Positions 61,380-64,000 of a DNA stretch of 64,000 nt are shown one piece after another. The DNA is from Fischerella muscicola SAG 1427-1 = PCC 73103. GTDB lineage: Bacteria; Cyanobacteriota; Cyanobacteriia; Cyanobacteriales; Nostocaceae. The notes under the pieces were generated by a model, which saw only the letters and a program-made list of their open reading frames with translations, was not told where the DNA came from and searched no databases. The stretch spans positions 1 to 64,000 of the forward strand of contig NZ_AJLJ01000268.1 in the NCBI RefSeq assembly GCF_000317245.1, read 5' to 3'. Both the position numbers and the translations under genes were made by a program. Numbering within the stretch: position 1 is the stretch's first letter; every line of letters begins with the position of its first letter.

Positions 61380-62153
61380 CTACACAGCCTCAAATTTCCA
61401 TTTATGGTTATCCTGTGCTACTACATCCCATTGAACGACAGCAGCACCATTATCCTTACTGACACCATAGACAGCTAAACCTTTACCACTGTGCTTGGCG
61501 ACGATGTAGTAATAACCATCACCCGCATCTTGTAACTTGAATTTGTGGTTATCTTGTGACACTACATCCCATTGCACAATACTGGCTTGATTGTCCTTAC
61601 TGACACCACTGACAGCTAAACCTTTACCACTATGCTTGGCGACGATGTAGTAATAACCATCACCCGCATCTTGTAACTTGAATTTGAAGTGATCGACTTT
61701 TTGATTTTCCCATTGTACGACCTTAGCTCCATTGGCAGTACTAGCACCCTCCACAGCTAAAGGTTTGCCGCTATGCTTGGCGATAAGGTAGTATTCTTTT
61801 CCTGGGGTAGGTTGAGTAGATGTGGAATCGGCGGATGCAGGGTAAAATCCATAAGCAACCCAGCCGACTGCCTCAGAGGCATGTGAGCCATCAGCTAGAC
61901 TTGTATCAACACTATTACCAATGAGTTCGTCAAAGCGGATTTCAAAACCTAAACGAGTTACATTTTGGATTCTTAAGTTAGGTGTAGCAGCTCCATTGTA
62001 AGTTTGTGTCTTTGGTATAACTACTACTTTTTTATCTTCAGAAAAAGGTACATCAAATTTCACCTGATGCCAAGTATTGCTTGCGCGATCTGCATCTAAA
62101 GAAGTAATAATTCCAACACGTTGATCTAAGACTAAATTGTTCTGAAAATCCAT
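61380..62153 (-). CDS. H-type lectin plus ricin-type (beta-trefoil) lectin
   Basis: 257 aa, no signal peptide. Residues about 10-105 match the H-type (Helix pomatia-like) lectin fold (KVVVIPKTQTYNGAATPNLRIQNVT, then GFEIRFD and AVGWVAYGFYP). A short Ser/Thr/Pro linker leads to a beta-trefoil-like region (about 118-257). There the unit KEYYLIAKHSGKPLAVEG, VVQWENQ recurs three times, with the two last ~47-residue units nearly identical (YYYIVAKHSGKGLAV). The domain binds carbohydrate such as GalNAc/Gal for the H-type; the ricin-type QxW motif is visible as VQW. Secreted or cytosolic lectin, possibly for defence or aggregation. The role in this organism is unknown. Confidence 0.82.
   Translation of the reverse strand: MDFQNNLVLDQRVGIITSLDADRASNTWHQVKFDVPFSEDKKVVVIPKTQTYNGAATPNLRIQNVTRLGFEIRFDELIGNSVDTSLADGSHASEAVGWVAYGFYPASADSTSTQPTPGKEYYLIAKHSGKPLAVEGASTANGAKVVQWENQKVDHFKFKLQDAGDGYYYIVAKHSGKGLAVSGVSKDNQASIVQWDVVSQDNHKFKLQDAGDGYYYIVAKHSGKGLAVYGVSKDNGAAVVQWDVVAQDNHKWKFEAV
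61480..61760 (-). repeat. Two 141-bp tandem repeats within the lectin gene
   Basis: The segment beginning CCTTTACCACTGTGCTTGGC at 61480 recurs at 61621, 141 bp (47 codons) on, with very few base differences over roughly 100 bp. This indicates a recent unit duplication of the beta-trefoil repeat. Confidence 0.75.
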
Positions 62154-62479
62154 AATTTTGTTTCCTTCAGTTAAGTGATTGATGAGGAATGAGTGCGGAT
62201 TTTTATCAACACAAAAGACAACTCAACACAACAGTTTTCGTCACAAGACATTAGTCCAGTACGAAATACTATTGCAGCAGCACATATAGTTGCTGGCTGA
62301 AAGCGTCTAGCTTGAATTTTGCGAAGAGTGGAAGTCGCTTGAAATCTATAATTTGCAAGCTTTACAGTTTTTACTTTCTCAGTAAAATAATGAAGATGCA
62401 AGGATATTTAAGACAGTTAAGACAGTTAAATGGACAGTTAATAAATATTTAAAAACCCATTAACTGCTTTATATTAAAT
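62154..62479. other. 326-bp region upstream of the lectin gene
   Basis: No convincing frame. The 76-codon minus-strand frame at 62171-62401 has no family resemblance and odd composition. AGACAGTTAAGACAGTTAA direct repeats occur near 62411-62430. Otherwise AT-rich. Confidence 0.5.
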
Positions 62480-62716
62480 TCATAATGTGTTGCTGACTAC
62501 AAGATGTGATCGCAGGTATTGGGCTTCAGCAGTCCGAGAAGGGTGTCTGCTGCAACTTTCTTCTATAATTTCGATCACTGAACGCTTTTTGGTTTCTACT
62601 TTTTCTGGCAAAACCACAGAGACATCTACACTATCGCCAATTTGAGCTTCTGGGATTTCAATTTCTATTTTGTTTCCTGGTCAAACTTTGGTTGTGATAT
62701 GTAACGCTGATTGCAT
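62480..62716 (-). pseudogene. Broken antitoxin-like small gene next to Uma2
   Basis: Reading minus from ATG 62716 gives MQSALHITTKV, then TGA (62681-62683), then PGNKIEIEIPEAQIGDSVDV and VVLPEKVETKKRSVIEIIEE, to TGA at 62480. This matches the N-terminal layout of a short cyanobacterial antitoxin-like protein (TTKVLPGNKIEIEIP type) but with an in-frame stop at codon 12. The 3' end (SRTAEAQYLRSHLVVSNTL) has also lost the expected Arg/Glu-rich tail, suggesting a second, frame-changing lesion. It lies 11 bp after the likewise broken Uma2 gene on the same strand, the order seen for the pair in related genomes (from memory). Not listed as an open frame because of the stop. Confidence 0.65.
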
Positions 62717-62727
62717 AAGTTTCCATC

Positions 62728-63297
62728 CTAAATGCTTAAAACATCTTCGTAAATATCTGCCATTGTCAAACTTAAACTAACCGAATCCAAACTTAATTCA
62801 TTATCTTTACCTAAAATTTCCAGTAACCAATTTCCTTGAGCATTTTTACGATAAACTTCTACTTTCATATCATCTTGGGAAACTAGTACATATTCCTGCA
62901 AACTTTCTAATTTTTGGTAATTAACAAGTTTTTCTCGTCTGTCTGTGGCTTCTGTACTTGGTGATAGCACTTCTATAATTAAGCAAGGATAATTTAAAAA
63001 ATAGCGGTCTTGGTCTTGGGGATTACAGGTGACAACAACATCAGGATAGTAAAAGACATTGTTATTTTGATTCGCTAATTCTATCCTGACTTTCATATCA
63101 GCCATAAACACGCTACAAAAACCACCCCGCAAATGCGATCATAGTCTGCTGGCAATATTTAATGTAATAGTATTATGTTCCTTGCTACCGCCAGACATAG
63201 CAAAGATTTGACCACCAAGATACTCATGGCGAATTTCGCTAGATTGTTCTAGTTGGAAGTATTCTTCAATGCTGAGATAAGTTAATGGTAAAGACAT
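62728..63297 (-). pseudogene. Uma2-family (DUF820) endonuclease-like gene with an internal stop
   Basis: From ATG 63297 the frame reads MSLPLTYLSIEEYFQLEQSS, then HEYLGGQIFAMSGGSKEHN, to codon 53, which is TGA (63139-63141). It continues in the same frame as SHLRGGFCSVFMADMKVRIE to TAG at 62728 (190 codons in all). PDVVVTCNPQDQD and CLIIEVLSPSTEATDRREKL are the PD-(D/E)xK-like active-site region of Uma2 proteins. Homologues usually have Arg at the stop position (SRLRSHLR), so a single CGA to TGA change explains the break. A fragment starting at TTG 63132 might still be translated, but would lack the first strand block. Uma2 genes are abundant in cyanobacteria and of unclear function. Confidence 0.75.
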
Positions 63298-63413
63298 GCT
63301 CTTAGTAAATTTTTTGTAGGGTGTGTTATGGCTTTAGCCTAACGCACCACTTTGTTTTGCAGTGCGTTAGGGACATCCCAAATGTTCAAAAAACCCGCGC
63401 ATCTCATAGTTAA

Positions 63414-63431
63414 AGTCTACTTAAGCAGACT
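63414..63431. repeat. Short palindrome AGTCTACTTAAGCAGACT
   Basis: Near-perfect 7-bp arms around TTAA, resembling the AAGTCCAC/GTGGACTT element at 36877. It stands in the 222-bp spacer between the decayed Uma2 gene and the ROK gene. The same spacer has GTGCGTTAGG/CCTAACGCAC complementary pieces (63340-63372). Confidence 0.55.
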
Positions 63432-63519
63432 GTTTGATTTATTTAAGTCGGATAAAAACGACTTGTGCTATGAAGCTCAGAAATTATTTATAAAATAAAT
63501 CTTAAGTTATCGGGCGGTG

Positions 63520-64000
63520 CTACGGTGATTTTTTGAAAGTATCCAAAGCAAGTGCTACTGCACCCCACAATGGTGCATCATCACCTAATCCTGCTGGGAC
63601 AACTTCAAAATTAATCTCTGGTAAAGCCGTTTCTCGCGCTACCTGACGAATCACTCGCCAAAAACTTTCCCCCGCTTTCGTCACACTCCCACCCAAAACA
63701 AACCGTTGCGGATTCATCAAATTTGCCACATTACCAATACCCACACCCAACGCCCAAGCCGAACGGTGTAAAATATCCTGTGCTAACTCATCACCTTGCA
63801 CCGCCGCTTCACTCACAATCTTCCCAGTAATTAACTCTAAATTTCCCTTTACCAAACCCCTCAATATCTCCCCTCTTTGCGTCCTTTGCGTTCTTTGTGG
63901 TTCGTTTTTTAATAAAACCTCCCTCACATCCAACGCCATATATGGCCCCGACGCCAACCTTTCCACACATCCCCGCTTTCCACACAAACAAATTGGCCCT
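63520..64000 (-). CDS. ROK-family sugar kinase, 5' end beyond window, repeat insertion
   Basis: Partial: the frame stays open through position 64000, so the N terminus lies outside the window. The zinc motif of ROK proteins is visible as CLCGKRGCVERLASG near the right edge. NVANLMNPQRFVLGGSVTKAG is the typical C-terminal region, followed by GDDAPLWGAVALAL at the end. ROK members include glucokinase, N-acetylhexosamine kinases and repressors; no helix-turn-helix region can be judged here. Between the zinc motif and helix about VREVLL and VKGNLEL, an extra stretch KNEPQRTQRTQRGEILRG is encoded by repeat DNA (63869-63912), an in-frame insertion. Start at 63987 (TTG) is not real. Confidence 0.82.
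   Translation of the reverse strand, partial: GPICLCGKRGCVERLASGPYMALDVREVLLKNEPQRTQRTQRGEILRGLVKGNLELITGKIVSEAAVQGDELAQDILHRSAWALGVGIGNVANLMNPQRFVLGGSVTKAGESFWRVIRQVARETALPEINFEVVPAGLGDDAPLWGAVALALDTFKKSP
63869..63912 (-). repeat. Interspersed repeat inserted in the ROK gene
   Basis: The minus strand reads AAAAACGAACCACAAAGAAC followed by GCAAAGGACGCAAAGAGG, the well-known ACGCAAAG-type cyanobacterial dispersed repeat. It lies inside coding sequence and keeps the frame. Confidence 0.7.

Noticed and set aside
62171..62401. 76-codon minus-strand frame
   Set aside because: No family resemblance, unusual composition and no ribosome-binding site; cannot be supported as a gene.

Overview
The window looks like chromosomal DNA from a filamentous, probably heterocyst-forming (Nostocales-type) cyanobacterium. 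It is AT-rich overall. The octamer GCGATCGC (HIP1) recurs inside and between genes. The gene families are typical of that group: PspA/Vipp1 pairs, many Ser/Thr kinases and PAS/GAF/GGDEF/cyclase signalling proteins, an Anabaena-sensory-rhodopsin-transducer homologue, the 2-oxoglutarate decarboxylase / succinic semialdehyde dehydrogenase TCA bypass, and interspersed short tandem and palindromic repeats. I saw no rRNA, tRNA, CRISPR array or intact insertion sequence.

Layout. 0.7-7.2 kb: a B12-type radical SAM enzyme and two paralogous secreted trypsin-like proteases with long TPR tails. 7.5-14.4 kb: a Cys-rich small protein, a DciA-like protein divergent from a membrane SPOR-like protein, two tandem PspA/Vipp1 genes, a thioredoxin and an aminotransferase. 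14.4-21.2 kb: a minus-strand run (Nramp-like transporter, rhodopsin-transducer homologue, trehalose-synthase-like GH13 enzyme, luciferase-like flavin oxidoreductase) divergent from an unusual HAD-phosphatase/HerA-ATPase fusion. 21.3-36.7 kb: TenA, a pentapeptide/TPR protein, a Gfo/Idh/MocA dehydrogenase, a large hybrid histidine kinase, an orphan PotC-type permease, a kinase-FGE fusion and small or unknown proteins. 37-44.4 kb: a GMC oxidoreductase, then a probable defence/conflict island. The island holds a Panacea-RelE-type toxin-antitoxin pair and, on the opposite strand, a three-gene unit: a 170-aa unknown, an SNF2 ATPase fused to a nucleoside-phosphorylase-like domain, and a four-TM protein. 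44.5-55 kb: alaS, a metal-binding HMA protein, a GGDEF protein, an M41-like peptidase, RbgA/YlqF GTPase, an SH3-bearing Ser/Thr kinase and a VanZ-LamG membrane protein. 55.5-64 kb: an FHA-GAF-adenylate cyclase with a structured leader, the SSADH/2-OGDC pair, an H-type lectin/ricin-type lectin, a decayed Uma2 plus antitoxin-like pair, and a ROK-family gene cut by the window edge.

The strongest candidate for an under-described system is the SNF2-PNP / four-TM unit next to the toxin-antitoxin pair. It has the architecture of NTPase-driven conflict (anti-phage or self-killing) systems: a switch ATPase, a nucleotide-acting or nucleotide-sensing domain and a membrane effector. The second candidate is the transducer-homologue sugar locus with its divergent HAD-HerA fusion. 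A third theme is dispersed repeats. One palindromic family has at least eight copies here, and two proteins (a histidine kinase and a ROK kinase) carry in-frame insertions of what looks like intergenic repeat DNA. All functional assignments come from reading motifs by eye; no database search was run.
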